A stretch of 64,000 nucleotides of DNA from Rouxiella badensis (GCA_026967495.1 CP114060.1:3596001-3660000), one strand, 5' to 3'; positions 44,755 to 55,504 are shown, numbered from the stretch's first letter. Notes: generated from the sequence alone by a model not told the origin. Made by a program: numbers and translations.

Positions 44755-46188
44755 TTATTTTAAATACCAGGCACCACTTTCATTGAGCACGGCTTTACCT
44801 GACCAGGCAAAGATATGCAGCTTTCGTTGGTCGGGATAAATACGACTGCTCAGGCAGGCTTCCCCATCATTAACAAAAACCTCAACGGAGGACTTGTCGA
44901 AAAAGACCCGAAGTGACAATGCTGCCGTCTGCGGTAATGGCACGCTGCGTTGGCCACAGAGTCCAAACTGCGGATAATGACGTTCCAGAATCAGGCGTTG
45001 GGCCTGGTTATCAACATACAGCCGCATCCCCTCCTCCAGAGCAATACCGTACTGCTCTGCATCACTCCCCACCCTGTCCCACTCGAGAATCACCTCCGTC
45101 GTTTCGCAGTGGTCCATCACGCACAGCGCCTGATTATCCAGAGTCTGCGCCGACCAGCTTGAGAAATCCTGACGCATTGCTTCGACCTCTTTTACGGGTC
45201 GCATTTGCAGACGATTTTCCGCCGTCAGGGTAAGTTCACGAGGTAAAGAGAGCATTCCCGCCCATCCGTCACGCTGTTCCGGCATCGGTGATTCCCACAT
45301 GGCCAACCATCCAATCACAATGCGTCGACCATCGGGTGCCAGGAAACTTTGTGGCGCATAAAAATCGTGCCCGTGGTCTAGCTCCTGAAACGCGACTTCT
45401 TGCACAAAGTTTTCTCCCGGTTGCCAGTGCCCCACGATAGACCCGCTCTGGAATAAGTTCCGATTCGAATATCCCTCGGCTTGCATACCTTGCGGGGAAA
45501 ACATCAACACCTGTTTGCCCCGCAGCGTGAAGAAATCCGGGCATTCCCACATGAATCCCATGCCTTGCGGGGCGACAGCAAGCACCCCTTCATCATGCCA
45601 GTGGCGAAGATCCTCTGAGCGATAGAGCCTTACCATGCCGGTATCTTCGGTGCGTGCGCCGACAACCATGTACCAGCTCTCGCCCTCTTTCCAGACTTTA
45701 GGATCGCGGAAATGGTGCAGTCCGGCCGGCGTATCGAGCACCTGTCCCTGTCGATTAAAATGAATGCCGTCCTCGCTGGTTGCCAGGCATTGCACCTGAT
45801 AAAGGTTATCGTCGCTCGCAGGACAGCCGTGAAACTTATGCCCGGTATAGACGAGGGCTAGCTCGTTACCGTTGACAACCGCAGAGCCTGAGAAGCACCC
45901 GTCTTTATCTTCCGGTCCTTCTGGCGCGAGCGCGACGGGCAGATGTTCCCAGTGCAGTAAATCGCGGCTTCGTGCGTGGCCCCAATGCATAGGCCCCCAC
46001 TGCGTGGAATAAGGATGATGCTGGTAAAATGCGTGATACCAGCCCTCAAACCAGACCAGGCCATTAGGATCATTCATCCAGCCTGCTCTTGCCGCCAGAT
46101 GATATTCGGGGTACCAGCGCCTGTTCAGCTGTTCACCTTTAACCCTGAGTGCTTGTTCGGCTTTGTCTATTAATAACGTCATATTCAT
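44755..46188 (-). CDS. cscA: Sucrose hydrolase, GH32 (CscA-like)
   Basis: 477 residues. GH32 motifs: WMNDPNGLVW (nucleophile Asp), FRDPKVW, and MWECPDFF (acid/base Glu). Cytoplasmic, hydrolyses sucrose (and maybe raffinose) to hexoses after permease uptake. 15 bp downstream of the permease. A scrB-type enzyme for sucrose-6-phosphate is excluded by the permease partner, not by sequence alone. Confidence 0.9.
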   Translation of the reverse strand: MNMTLLIDKAEQALRVKGEQLNRRWYPEYHLAARAGWMNDPNGLVWFEGWYHAFYQHHPYSTQWGPMHWGHARSRDLLHWEHLPVALAPEGPEDKDGCFSGSAVVNGNELALVYTGHKFHGCPASDDNLYQVQCLATSEDGIHFNRQGQVLDTPAGLHHFRDPKVWKEGESWYMVVGARTEDTGMVRLYRSEDLRHWHDEGVLAVAPQGMGFMWECPDFFTLRGKQVLMFSPQGMQAEGYSNRNLFQSGSIVGHWQPGENFVQEVAFQELDHGHDFYAPQSFLAPDGRRIVIGWLAMWESPMPEQRDGWAGMLSLPRELTLTAENRLQMRPVKEVEAMRQDFSSWSAQTLDNQALCVMDHCETTEVILEWDRVGSDAEQYGIALEEGMRLYVDNQAQRLILERHYPQFGLCGQRSVPLPQTAALSLRVFFDKSSVEVFVNDGEACLSSRIYPDQRKLHIFAWSGKAVLNESGAWYLK

Positions 46189-46203
46189 TCACTCTTATTT
46201 CAT

Positions 46204-47445
46204 TCAAACGGCAGAAGGTTGTGACAATAAATCTTCTGGAGAGGGCTTATTGCTGCGTAAAAGAAAGATTGAGATAAAGGTGGTGCTAAATACCATCAGC
46301 CCCATGATGAGATAGGATTGGGCAAATCCATATTTTTCATAGCTATAGCCGGCCAGCGGAGAGAGGACCGTCGCAATCACCGAGCTGGTGCAGGCAAAGC
46401 CAACAAGATAGAGGGTTGAGGAGAGACGTTTATCGAAGTTGAGACTGTTATATTTAAAGATGGAAACCAGCAGAACGGGGAGTTCTACGGCATGCAGCAG
46501 TTTGGTGATGGAAATGAGCAGCGGCCCTTCCACCAGCCCTGAGGCAATCATGCGCAGAGCCATCGTCATGCCAGCAAAGATCAATCCGTTTTTGGCCCCC
46601 ACGCGATTCACCAGCCATGGGGCGCAGAACATCCCGGCCGCCTCCAGGAAGACCTGGAACGAATTGAGATAGCCGAACATCGCATTCCCCTGATGCAGGG
46701 TGGCAAACTGAGAGGCAAAATAAACCGGAAACTGCTGGTCGTAGACGCCGTAGATGCAGGTTCCAACCACAAAAAACACCAGTTTCCAAAAGCGCGATAA
46801 GGTCAATAATCTCAGCGCGTCTTCAAGCGTGACTTTCGCCATCCCCAGTTCGAGTTTCTCAAGGCTCGCTGGCGTATTCACTTTTAAACGTGCCAGCAGA
46901 CCAAAGAACACCAGCCCGGAGCATGACGCCACCAGAAAGTTGAGTTTTGGATTGATATTGAACAGAATGCCGGCAAAGAAGGTCGCCACTGCCCAGCCCA
47001 GCGACCCCCACATGCGAGCCCTGCCAAATTCAAAGGTGCTTTGACGCGCCACCCGCTCGGTGTAAGACTCGAGGACTCCAATCCCCCCGTTAAAGGTCAT
47101 TCCGACAAACACGCCACCGAAAATACTGCCCAGCAAAATATTGATACTGAGCAGATAACCGAACAGCAGATAGGCTGGCCCGGAAAGGAACAGCAGCGCG
47201 GTGATGTACCACAGCAGGTTCTTGCGTAAACCGAGCCGGTCCTGAATAAAGCCATAAAAAACCTGGGCACAGAGCGCCGAGACTGACATTACGGAAAAAA
47301 TAATCCCGGTATCCATGGCTTTCAATCCCACCTCCTGATGTAACCAAATGGAAAGCAAAGAGCCGGAGGATGACCAGCTCACAAAAAAGAAGAACAACAG
47401 CGCACTTAAAAGCGAGTAACTGCGAGAATGATGTTTTTTCATCAT
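46204..47445 (-). CDS. Sucrose/oligosaccharide:H+ symporter, LacY family (CscB/RafB-like)
   Basis: 413 residues, 12 transmembrane segments; FYGFIQDRLGLRKNLLW (motif A of LacY family), ESYTERVARQSTFEFGRARMWGSLGW and GYLNSFQVFLEAAGMF match CscB/RafB. Imports sucrose or raffinose with protons. First gene of the operon, divergent from the LacI-type regulator with two operator palindromes between. Confidence 0.9.
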   Translation of the reverse strand: MMKKHHSRSYSLLSALLFFFFVSWSSSGSLLSIWLHQEVGLKAMDTGIIFSVMSVSALCAQVFYGFIQDRLGLRKNLLWYITALLFLSGPAYLLFGYLLSINILLGSIFGGVFVGMTFNGGIGVLESYTERVARQSTFEFGRARMWGSLGWAVATFFAGILFNINPKLNFLVASCSGLVFFGLLARLKVNTPASLEKLELGMAKVTLEDALRLLTLSRFWKLVFFVVGTCIYGVYDQQFPVYFASQFATLHQGNAMFGYLNSFQVFLEAAGMFCAPWLVNRVGAKNGLIFAGMTMALRMIASGLVEGPLLISITKLLHAVELPVLLVSIFKYNSLNFDKRLSSTLYLVGFACTSSVIATVLSPLAGYSYEKYGFAQSYLIMGLMVFSTTFISIFLLRSNKPSPEDLLSQPSAV

Positions 47446-47475
47446 AACGATCTCTATGAGGGATAATGATGAAAT

Positions 47476-47551
47476 GGTAACGTTAACAAATCATCACCCT
47501 CACCTTCTTTTGCGGCGATACATGATGTTAATCACACAAGTTAACGTTAAC
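47476..47551. promoter_or_regulatory. Two LacI-type operators between permease and cscR-like gene
   Basis: GTTAACGTTAAC at 47540-47551 is a perfect 12-bp palindrome; GGTAACGTTAAC at 47476-47487 differs by one base. Centres are 64 bp apart, about six helical turns, suiting LacI-family dimers and looping. Confidence 0.75.
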
Positions 47552-47720
47552 ATAGTGCAATTGGGAGCATGATCAAATTTTAACGTCATGTTTAAAGACT
47601 CCTCAGGGAGATGACGGTGAACAAAAATATCGCCGCATCCTTTTACATCATAAAGTGAGTTGTATAGCCTGATGCAGACAGGGGCATTGGCCAGACACTT
47701 TCCAATCAAGACAGGTACTC

Positions 47721-48715
47721 ATGGCGTCGTTAAAAGATGTGGCAAAGCGGGCAAACGTATCGTTAATGACGGTATCGCGGGCCTTAAACAGTCCAGAAAG
47801 GCTCAGACCTGACACGCTTGCCTGCGTACAGGCCGCAATTAACGAATTAAATTACGTCCCCGATTTGTCGGCCAAAAAATCCGTGGTGCACGCGCCACGC
47901 CCAAAACGATCGGTGTGCTGGCGCTGGACACGGTGACAACCCCCTTCTCGGTTGAGATAGCCTTATCCATTGAAGAAACAGCCCGCGCCCACGGATGGAA
48001 CAGCTTTGTGGTCAACATGTTCTCCGACGACAGTCCGGAAAAGATTGTCGATCTGCTGCTCTCCCACCGCCCGGGCGGGATAATTTACACCACCATGGGC
48101 CTGCGACAGGTCCCGGTTCCCGCCAAGCTCCTGACGCTGCCCTGTGTGCTGGCAAACTGTGAAAGTCTGCACCAGCCGGTGGCCAGCTATATTCCTGACG
48201 ATGAGCAGGGTCAGTATGAAGGTGTCAAAGCGTTGCTGAAGGCGGGTTATCGTCGCCCCCTGTGCCTGCACCTGCCCTTTGCCCGTCTGGCAACCGTTCG
48301 TCGCCAAAAGGGGCTGACTCGCGCCGGTCTCGAGGCGGGTCTAAGTCCCGAGACGTGGATACATTGCTATATGCAGGACGGTGACGCTCACTACCAGGAC
48401 ATTCCGGCGATGATCGAGGCCCAGATGCCGCAGGGCAAACCGACCTTTGACTGCGTAATCTGTGGCAACGACCGTATCGCCTTCCTGGTTTATCAGACCT
48501 TGCTTTCACACGGCATCCGCATCCCCACCGATGTCGGCGTGCTGGGCTATGATAATATGGTCGGCATTGGCGACCTTTTTCTGCCGCCGCTGTCGACCGT
48601 ACAGCTCCCCCATTACGAGATTGGTCGCCTGAGTGCGCTGCACATTATCAACGGAGATAGCCATCGCGAGACGGTCCGCGTGGCGAGTCCCTGGCTGCAT
48701 CGCGCATCGATTTAA
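47721..48715 (+). CDS. cscR: LacI-family repressor, CscR-like (one frameshift)
   Basis: 331 residues after correction, the length of E. coli CscR. N-terminal HTH (MASLKDVAKRANVSLMTVSR) and sensor domain with VLALDTVTTPFSVEIALSIEE and CGNDRIAFLVYQTLL are like CscR. The frame breaks near 47875-47880 in an A6 run (LSAKK-IRGARATPKTIG), one A missing. Represses permease-hydrolase-porin in absence of sugar. Confidence 0.88.
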
Positions 48716-48722
48716 GGCTTAT

Positions 48723-50402
48723 TTAGCGGAGTTCGGCCGCTTCATGCCGCTGGTAAATCCTTGCCTCATAAGGCCGCAGTTTTTGGCTTTCTCCCTGATT
48801 CGAATAATTCCCCAGCAGCGGCTGCCAGCCTTCCAGCGCTAACTGATTCGCGTCAACATCCTGAGTCAAGGCACTGATATTGCACAGCACCAGCACCCGT
48901 TGGTGGTCCAGACTGCGGGTATAGGCGTAGAGATAAGGATGATCGGCCAGCAGAATTTCATAGCGGCCATAAACCAGCACCGGCTTCTGGCGACGCAGGC
49001 GTATCAGCGCACGGTAGAAATTGAGTACTGAATCGGCATCTTCCCGCTCACGCGCAACGTTAATTTCACGATAATTGGCGTTCACCGGGAACCAGGGCCG
49101 GGCGGTGCTAAACCCCGCGTTAACGCTCTCATCCCACTGCATCGGCGTGCGCGAGTTGTCGCGCGCATTGCGGCTCAGGAACGACAGAACCACCTTCTCA
49201 TCGATCCCCTGCCTGAGCATTTCAGTGGCACGCCTTCTGGCCGCAACGTCGTTAAAATCATCCAGACTGGCAAAATGCGTATTGGTCATGCCCAGTTCCT
49301 GCCCCTGATAAATAAAGGGCGTCCCCTGCATCAGGAAATACATCGCGGCAATTGCCGTCGCACTTTCCCGCCGATAACGCGACACCTCGCCCCAGCCGGA
49401 AACTACCCGCGGCAGGTCATGATTCTCAACGTACAGCGCATTCCAGCCTTTGTTTTCGAGCAGCGTCTGCCAGCGGGTAAAGATGTTTTTCAGACCGCGA
49501 ACGTCCAGCTCCGGCTCGCGCAAGCCTCCCTGACTGTCCTGCCAAAGCTTGACGTGCTCGAACTGGAAGATCATGTTCAGCCTGCCACGCGCCTCGCCCA
49601 CCCAGTCTTCTCCCTGCTCGGCCGAGGCGCCGTTCATTTCCCCTACCGTCACGATGTCATACCGTTTGAACACCTGCTCACTCATGTCGTCGACGTAATC
49701 AAGCAGCCCGTCGTAGTTGAGGTGGCGTTCGAATGAGGGCACGAAATGCAGCCCCAGCGGGTTGGGCATGTCGCTCATGGCCGGTTCTTTTTTCATGTGG
49801 CATATCGCGTCGATGCGAAAACCATCAATGCCTTTGTCCAACCACCAGCGCATCATCGCGTATACGGCCGAACGGACCTCCGGGTTCTCCCAGTTAAGGT
49901 CCGGCTGGCGTTCGGAGAACAGGTGGAGAAAGTACTGTCCGGTCTCCGGACTGTGCTTCCAGGCCGAGCCGTTGAAAATGCTCTCCCAGTTATTCGGCTC
50001 TGCGCCATTTTTGCCGTCACGCCAGATGTACCAGTCACGCTTCGGGTTATCACGCGAAGCGCGTGACTCGATAAACCACGGATGTTCGTCCGACGTATGG
50101 TTGACCACCAGGTCGATGATCAACCGCATGCCGCGGGCGTGAACCTGCGCAAGCAGGCGGTCAAAATCCGCCATCGTGCCGAACTCGGTCATGATGTCCT
50201 GGTAATCGCTGATGTCGTAGCCGTTGTCATCGTTAGGCGATTTGTACATTGGGCAAATCCAGATAAGGTCGATGCCCAGATCCTGTAGATAATCGAGCTT
50301 CTCGGTGATGCCGTTCAAATCGCCGATGCCATCACCGTTGCTGTCTTTAAAGCTGCGTGGATATAGTTGGTAGGCCACGGCCTCTTTCCACCAGTTCGCC
50401 AT
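48723..50402 (-). CDS. palZ: GH13 alpha-glucosidase, PalZ-like (trehalulase-type)
   Basis: 559 residues, GH13 with GFRIDAI (nucleophile Asp), VGEMNG (acid/base Glu) and VENHDLPR. Belongs to the oligo-1,6-glucosidase/trehalulase group. Sucrose isomerases carry an RLDRD motif in this region; it is absent here, so hydrolysis is expected. Last gene of the operon; its ATG overlaps the palQ stop by one base. The name follows gene order in Erwinia rhapontici; substrate not proven. Confidence 0.85.
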   Translation of the reverse strand: MANWWKEAVAYQLYPRSFKDSNGDGIGDLNGITEKLDYLQDLGIDLIWICPMYKSPNDDNGYDISDYQDIMTEFGTMADFDRLLAQVHARGMRLIIDLVVNHTSDEHPWFIESRASRDNPKRDWYIWRDGKNGAEPNNWESIFNGSAWKHSPETGQYFLHLFSERQPDLNWENPEVRSAVYAMMRWWLDKGIDGFRIDAICHMKKEPAMSDMPNPLGLHFVPSFERHLNYDGLLDYVDDMSEQVFKRYDIVTVGEMNGASAEQGEDWVGEARGRLNMIFQFEHVKLWQDSQGGLREPELDVRGLKNIFTRWQTLLENKGWNALYVENHDLPRVVSGWGEVSRYRRESATAIAAMYFLMQGTPFIYQGQELGMTNTHFASLDDFNDVAARRRATEMLRQGIDEKVVLSFLSRNARDNSRTPMQWDESVNAGFSTARPWFPVNANYREINVAREREDADSVLNFYRALIRLRRQKPVLVYGRYEILLADHPYLYAYTRSLDHQRVLVLCNISALTQDVDANQLALEGWQPLLGNYSNQGESQKLRPYEARIYQRHEAAELR

Positions 50403-52058
50403 TACGACCTCTCCAGTAATAAAGCAAAAGATTCAAAAGGTTGCAGCTCCAGGCTGGCTGGCAGCCGCACGCGCGGTGAAGAGTTGGTGATCAGGCAGGT
50501 CCCCTGTTTTCCCTGCATCGCCTCAGGCACGTCGAGCGTGACGAGAACTCGGGGGTAAAATTGTTGATGACCACCAGCGTCTGACCGTTGAACCTACGCA
50601 GCCAGCCAAAGACCTGAGGATGGTCGGCGAAGATCTGCTGGAAATCACCGTGCACCAGCAACGGCAGTTTTTTCGCAGCGCCACCAGCTTCTGGTAGTGG
50701 AAAAAAATAGAGTCGGGACAGGCCAGCGCCGCCGCCACATTCACCTGCTGATAATTAGGATTAGCCGCAATCCAGGGTGTGCCTTGGGTAAAACCGGCAT
50801 GCGGACTGTTGTCCCACTGCATCGGCGTTCGCGCATTGTCGCGCCCATTGGCGTAGATGCCTTCCATCATCTGCGCATCGCTGACGCCGGCCTCCGTCCG
50901 CTCGCGGTAAAGATTCAGGCTTTCAATATCGCGATAGTCATCAATGCTGGCAAAGCGCACGTTTGTCATGCCAATCTCTTCGCCCTGATAGATATAAGGC
51001 GTGCCTTTCAGGCAGTGAAGCGCGGTCGCGAGCATTTTTGCCGAAGCGACGCGATAGCGGCCATCATCACCAAAGCGAGAAACCGCCCGCGGCAGGTCGT
51101 GATTGCTCCAAAACAGCGAGTTCCAGCCCTGATGGGCCAATGCCCGCTGCCATTTGTCGATAACCTCTTTGAAGCGCAGCAGATTGAAGGGTTTATTGCA
51201 CCACTTGCCGTCATGCTCGTCCCAGAACAGTTTGATGTGCTCAAACTGAAACACCATCGACAGCTCTTCGCGTTGTTCGGCGCTGTAGAGCAGCGCATCT
51301 TCCGGCGTTGCGCTCCACGTTTCACCGACCGTCACACAGTCGCGATGCCCAAAGGTGGCGCGGTTCATCTGGTGGATGAACTGATGCAGATTCTTGCCGT
51401 TGACCATCACCTGTCTGTCAACGTCTTTACCAATCAGGTCGATAACGTCCATCCGAAAGCCACTGATCCCCTTGTCGAGCCAGCGATTCATCATCGCGTG
51501 CACTTCTTCTCGTACCTGCGGGTTATCCCAGTTGAGATCCGGTTGCCGTTTGGAAAATTGATGGAAATAGTATTCACCGCTGGCAATGTCGAACGTCCAG
51601 CCACTGCCGCCAAAGTAGGAGCGGAAATCGTTGGGCGGTCCGCCGTCTGCTGCGGGTTTGCGCCAGATATAAAAATCCCGATAAGGGCTGTTCGTTGACT
51701 TTAGTGCCTCGAGAAACCACGGATGTTCGTCGGAGGTGTGATTGACCACCAGATCCATCAGAATACCCATATCGCGCACTTTCGCCTCGGCGATCAGGCG
51801 TTCCATCTCCTGCAGGGTGCCAAACACCTCGGCGATGTCCTCGTAGCTCGAGATGTCATAGCCGTTGTCGTCCATCGGCGAGCGATAAACCGGTGAGAGC
51901 CACAGGAGATTGACGCCCAGCTGCTGCAAATAATCGAGCTTGCCAATAATGCCAGCCAGGTCACCAATACCGTCACCGTTGCTGTCCATAAAGCTGCGCG
52001 GATAAACCTGATAGACCACCGCCTCTTTCCAGGCTTCCGCCGTCTTTCTATCCGTCAT
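50402..52058 (-). CDS. palQ: GH13 alpha-glucosidase, PalQ-like (palatinase-type, two frameshifts)
   Basis: Motifs GFRMDVI, VGETWS and WSNHDLPR; 552 residues after correction. Starts at 52058 (MTDRKTAEAWKEAV), overlapping palK by 4 bp. The first break is near 50665-50670 in an A run (LRKK-LPLLVHGDFQQIF); the second near 50550-50554 in a C run (NNFTP-RVLVTLDVPEAM); the restored frame ends LALLLERS before palZ. Splits palatinose (isomaltulose). Confidence 0.85.
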
Positions 52059-53191
52059 AGCGTGAGGGCCTCCGGGACCGATGAGTGACTTTTTACCTTG
52101 ATACGCTGAAACGCCTGCCCCTGGCTGTCGAACAGATAACAGCACTCAACCGGCAGCCGCACCCCCACCGTCGCGCCCACGCGAATAGCAGAGCGTTCAG
52201 GATGGCGCACCACCCAGGGTTCGCTCGCGTTGCCGTTGTCCAAATACAGCAAGGTTTCATTGCCCATTTGTTCAACAAACTTCACTTCCCCCTGATATTC
52301 GCACTGCGCGGCGTCACCGCTGCGAATATGCTCAGGGCGAATGCCGATGTTAACGCTTCGACCCTGTGCCGACGCCGGGGTCGCGACAGGCAGCACCAGC
52401 GTCTTGCCGTTGTCCAGTTCGACCACGCTTTGCCGTTCACCGGACTGGCGCAGCGTTGCCGGAATCAGGTTCATTTTTGGCGAACCGATAAACTGAGCCA
52501 CGAACTCGTTAGCCGGGTGGTCATAGAGTTCAAGAGGCGTCCCGACCTGTTCAATTTTCCCTTTGTTAAGCACCACAATGCGGTCAGCCAGCGTCATCGC
52601 CTCCACCTGATCGTGGGTAACATAAATAATGGTCACGCCCAGCCGCTTATGCAGCGCCGCGACCTCCATGCGCATCTGCACGCGCAGCGACGCATCCAGA
52701 TTCGACAACGGCTCATCAAACAAAAATAAACGAGGCTCGCGGACGATAGCTCGCCCAATCGCCACGCGCTGGCGCTGGCCGCCGGACAGGTCTTTCGGCC
52801 GCCTTTCCAGCAGCTTCTCCAGCTGCAAAATCCGTGCACATTCCCGCACGCGCTGGTCAATCTCTGATTTGGAATGGCCCGCCAGCTCGAGGGCAAAGGC
52901 CATATTCTGGTAAACGCTCATATGCGGATAAAGTGCATAGGACTGGAACACCATGCCGATACCGCGTTCGGCCGGGCTGTCATCGTTGACGTAATGGCCA
53001 TCGATATACATGCCGCCACCGCTTATCTCCTCAAGCCCCGCAATCATGCGCAACAGCGTAGACTTGCCGCAGCCGGAAGGCCCGACCACCACCATAAACT
53101 CCCCGCTGTTGATATGCAGGTCGAGCTGGTGGATAACCTCCGCGTTGGCACCGTAGCGTTTCTGAATTTTGTCTAACGTCAATTGCGCCAT
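52055..53191 (-). CDS. palK: ABC transporter ATPase, MalK/UgpC-type (PalK-like)
   Basis: 378 residues: Walker A GPSGCGKST, signature LSGGQRQRVAIGRAIV, Walker B LFLFDEPLSNLD, H-loop, and C-terminal TOBE domain of the MalK type. Start at 53191 with GGAGAACA; 29 longer codons upstream are not conserved. Energises uptake of sucrose isomers by PalFG. Follows palH with a hairpin between. Confidence 0.92.
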   Translation of the reverse strand: MAQLTLDKIQKRYGANAEVIHQLDLHINSGEFMVVVGPSGCGKSTLLRMIAGLEEISGGGMYIDGHYVNDDSPAERGIGMVFQSYALYPHMSVYQNMAFALELAGHSKSEIDQRVRECARILQLEKLLERRPKDLSGGQRQRVAIGRAIVREPRLFLFDEPLSNLDASLRVQMRMEVAALHKRLGVTIIYVTHDQVEAMTLADRIVVLNKGKIEQVGTPLELYDHPANEFVAQFIGSPKMNLIPATLRQSGERQSVVELDNGKTLVLPVATPASAQGRSVNIGIRPEHIRSGDAAQCEYQGEVKFVEQMGNETLLYLDNGNASEPWVVRHPERSAIRVGATVGVRLPVECCYLFDSQGQAFQRIKVKSHSSVPEALTL

Positions 53192-53218
53192 ATTGTTCTC
53201 CAAATCCATGATAATGAA

Positions 53219-53239
53219 ATGCCGGCCGTCCGCCGGCAT
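53219..53239 (-). repeat. Intercistronic hairpin between palH and palK
   Basis: ATGCCGGC (53219-53226), loop CGTCC, GCCGGCAT (53232-53239). No U-tract; may adjust mRNA stability across the palH-palK border. Confidence 0.45.
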
Positions 53240-53256
53240 GAGTGCAGCAATGCGGC

Positions 53257-54618
53257 TTATTTCAGGTAATCGAGCCAAGGACTCTGGCGCGAGATCATGA
53301 CGTCCACCAGCTCAGGAATCGCCCTGCATTTGTCGTTCACCGAATCCACCAGCAGCGCCTGTATCACTAAATCGCGCGAGTCCTGAAGCACGGCCTCGGC
53401 AGTCAGGTCATGGATGGCTATCTGGTTACTGAGCAAGCCGCCGATGCCGCTCGGGATGTCAACCTTAATGCCGTGAATCCCCTTGCGGTCGACGGTAGCC
53501 GGAACCTCAACGGCAATGAATTCAGGCAGCTGTTTAATAAAGCCTTTATTAGGAATGTTGACCGCAGACTCTTCATAGCCGGAATCGGTGAGGATCCCTT
53601 CCATGATAGGCACCACTCTTTCCTTCAGTTTTAGCTCAATCTTCGGCTGTACCTGCCCCAGATAGTTGCGGTAGAAGGTGTAGAAATCGAGGATCCCGCG
53701 ATGGTCGCTGACCTCGTTAGCCCAGCGAATGTATTCGCCGAAATGGCTGTCGCCAGTGATTGGCAGATGGTGGAACTTCTCAAGGATCTCTTTAAAGAGA
53801 GTTCGGTCTGCCCATGGATAGGCGCTGTCGCGGCCTCCGAGCGCGTCACGCTCTGTGCTGCCCTCGGTCTCCACCAGACGCCCATTTTTACGGGTGTAAG
53901 CCAGAATGTCGCTATAGCCAGGCAGAGTGGAGAAATAGTCTGGCGCCTTGGCGCGCACGTCAGGATAGGCATCGTAGCCGCTGTCTTTATAACGAGCCTC
54001 CAGCAGTACGCTAAAGTGGTTGAGACCGGCCGCACGCAGGGAGAGATTGTCGAATGAGGTGCCCAGCATCTCCGGCAGGTAGCGCTCAAGTGAAGCAATT
54101 TCGTGGCACATTCCCACAAAGTTTAGCTCCGGGAAGCGGCGATGTACGGTGGTGCAGATACGGCTCATCGGGTTGGAATAGTTGAATACCCAGGCGTTGG
54201 GGCAGACTTCGGCCACGTCAGCGCAGATGTCAAGGATAGGCGGAATGATGCGCAAGGAGTGGAACAAGCCGCCGGGGCCGCCGTTCTCGCCGTAAACCTG
54301 CTGAATGCCGTACTGCTGCGGGATTTGCCAGTCCAGATCCCACAGGGCAAAGCGGTCGCCTACCTCAATGGAAATAATAACGAACTCAGCGCCGCGCAGC
54401 GCCGTCAGGCGATCGGTGGTCGCCGTCAGGGTAAACGGCAGGTCCTCTGCCGCCAGAAAATCACGGGCGGTCTTTTCGGTCGCCGCCAACGCGGTTGGAT
54501 TGATGTCGAGCAGCACAATCTCACTGCCATACAGCGTTGTGCTCTGGAATATCTCGCCCAGCGTGCCGTAGCCGAACTGTGCGCTGCCCGCGCCTATCAA
54601 AACGATTTTGGTAGCCAT
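53257..54618 (-). CDS. palH: GH4 NAD-dependent alpha-glycosidase (PalH-like)
   Basis: 453 residues. Rossmann motif IVLIGAGSAQFG, NYSNPMSRI, VGMCHEI with the metal-binding Cys/His and GLNHFSVL are typical of GH4 enzymes of the AglA/LplD group, which cleave alpha-glucosides by NAD and Mn-dependent oxidation chemistry. Start at 54618 from homology. Sits between transport genes and palK as in E. rhapontici. Confidence 0.88.
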   Translation of the reverse strand: MATKIVLIGAGSAQFGYGTLGEIFQSTTLYGSEIVLLDINPTALAATEKTARDFLAAEDLPFTLTATTDRLTALRGAEFVIISIEVGDRFALWDLDWQIPQQYGIQQVYGENGGPGGLFHSLRIIPPILDICADVAEVCPNAWVFNYSNPMSRICTTVHRRFPELNFVGMCHEIASLERYLPEMLGTSFDNLSLRAAGLNHFSVLLEARYKDSGYDAYPDVRAKAPDYFSTLPGYSDILAYTRKNGRLVETEGSTERDALGGRDSAYPWADRTLFKEILEKFHHLPITGDSHFGEYIRWANEVSDHRGILDFYTFYRNYLGQVQPKIELKLKERVVPIMEGILTDSGYEESAVNIPNKGFIKQLPEFIAVEVPATVDRKGIHGIKVDIPSGIGGLLSNQIAIHDLTAEAVLQDSRDLVIQALLVDSVNDKCRAIPELVDVMISRQSPWLDYLK

Positions 54619-54655
54619 AGTTGATTCTGCTCTCCTGCAAGTTGTAATTCGGGCA

Positions 54656-55504
54656 TCAGCCCTTGACTGCGCCATGGGTTAATCCACTGACGATTCGTCG
54701 CTGGAAAATAAGCACCAGCGCCACGATGGGTAAGGTGACTATCACCGAGGACGCCATGATGGTGCCCCACGGAAGTTCATACTGAGAGGAGCCATGAAGC
54801 ATGCCTATCGCCACAGGAACCGTGCGTTTGCCGCTGGAGATAACGAACGTCAGGGCAAACATGAATTCGTTCCAGGCGCCGATAAACGCCAGAAGTCCGG
54901 TGGTGACCAGTGACGGCCCCATGATCGGCGCAAAGATGCGACTGATAATGGTCCACGTGCTGGCACCGTCAACGATGGCGGCCTCTTCCAGCTCGGTGGG
55001 AATCGCCTTCATAAAGGTGGTCAGCACCCAGATGGTGAACGGCAGTGAAAAGGTGGTGTAAGACAGCACCAGTGCCCCGAGTGAGTCGTAAAGCCCCATG
55101 AAACGCACCAGCTCGAACATGCCGGAAAGCACCGCAATCTGAGGGAACATCGACACACAAAGGATGGTGAACAGCAGATACTTACGGCCACGGAAGCCAA
55201 TGCGTGCCAGCGCAAATGCTGCTGTAATCGACACCAGCAGGCACAGCCCTACCGTCAGGGTCGCCACTATCGCCGAATTGAGAAGGCTGCGAGCGATGCC
55301 ACTGTCCATCAATGCGGTGACATAATTGCCCCAATTCATCTCGTTGGGTAACCAGCCCACCCTGAACAGGTTTTGCCCCGAACGCAGTGAAGTCAGGATG
55401 GCGTAATAGAACGGGAAAAGGCAGATAATGCAGGCTAGGGCTGCGCTGGTGAAAATCAGCACGCGCTGGGCCATTTTTTGTCGTTGCAGTTTCAGGCTCA
55501 TCAT
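54656..55504 (-). CDS. palG: ABC sugar permease, MalG-type (PalG-like)
   Basis: 282 residues, six membrane segments, EAA loop ELEEAAIVDGASTWTIISRIFAPIM. Overlaps palF by 4 bp (ATGA). Partner of PalF in a CUT1 importer. Confidence 0.9.
   Translation of the reverse strand: MMSLKLQRQKMAQRVLIFTSAALACIICLFPFYYAILTSLRSGQNLFRVGWLPNEMNWGNYVTALMDSGIARSLLNSAIVATLTVGLCLLVSITAAFALARIGFRGRKYLLFTILCVSMFPQIAVLSGMFELVRFMGLYDSLGALVLSYTTFSLPFTIWVLTTFMKAIPTELEEAAIVDGASTWTIISRIFAPIMGPSLVTTGLLAFIGAWNEFMFALTFVISSGKRTVPVAIGMLHGSSQYELPWGTIMASSVIVTLPIVALVLIFQRRIVSGLTHGAVKG

Noticed and set aside
50697..51698. 333-codon plus-strand frame inside the palQ-like gene
   Set aside because: Antisense to an unmistakable GH13 gene in high-GC DNA; no start signal.
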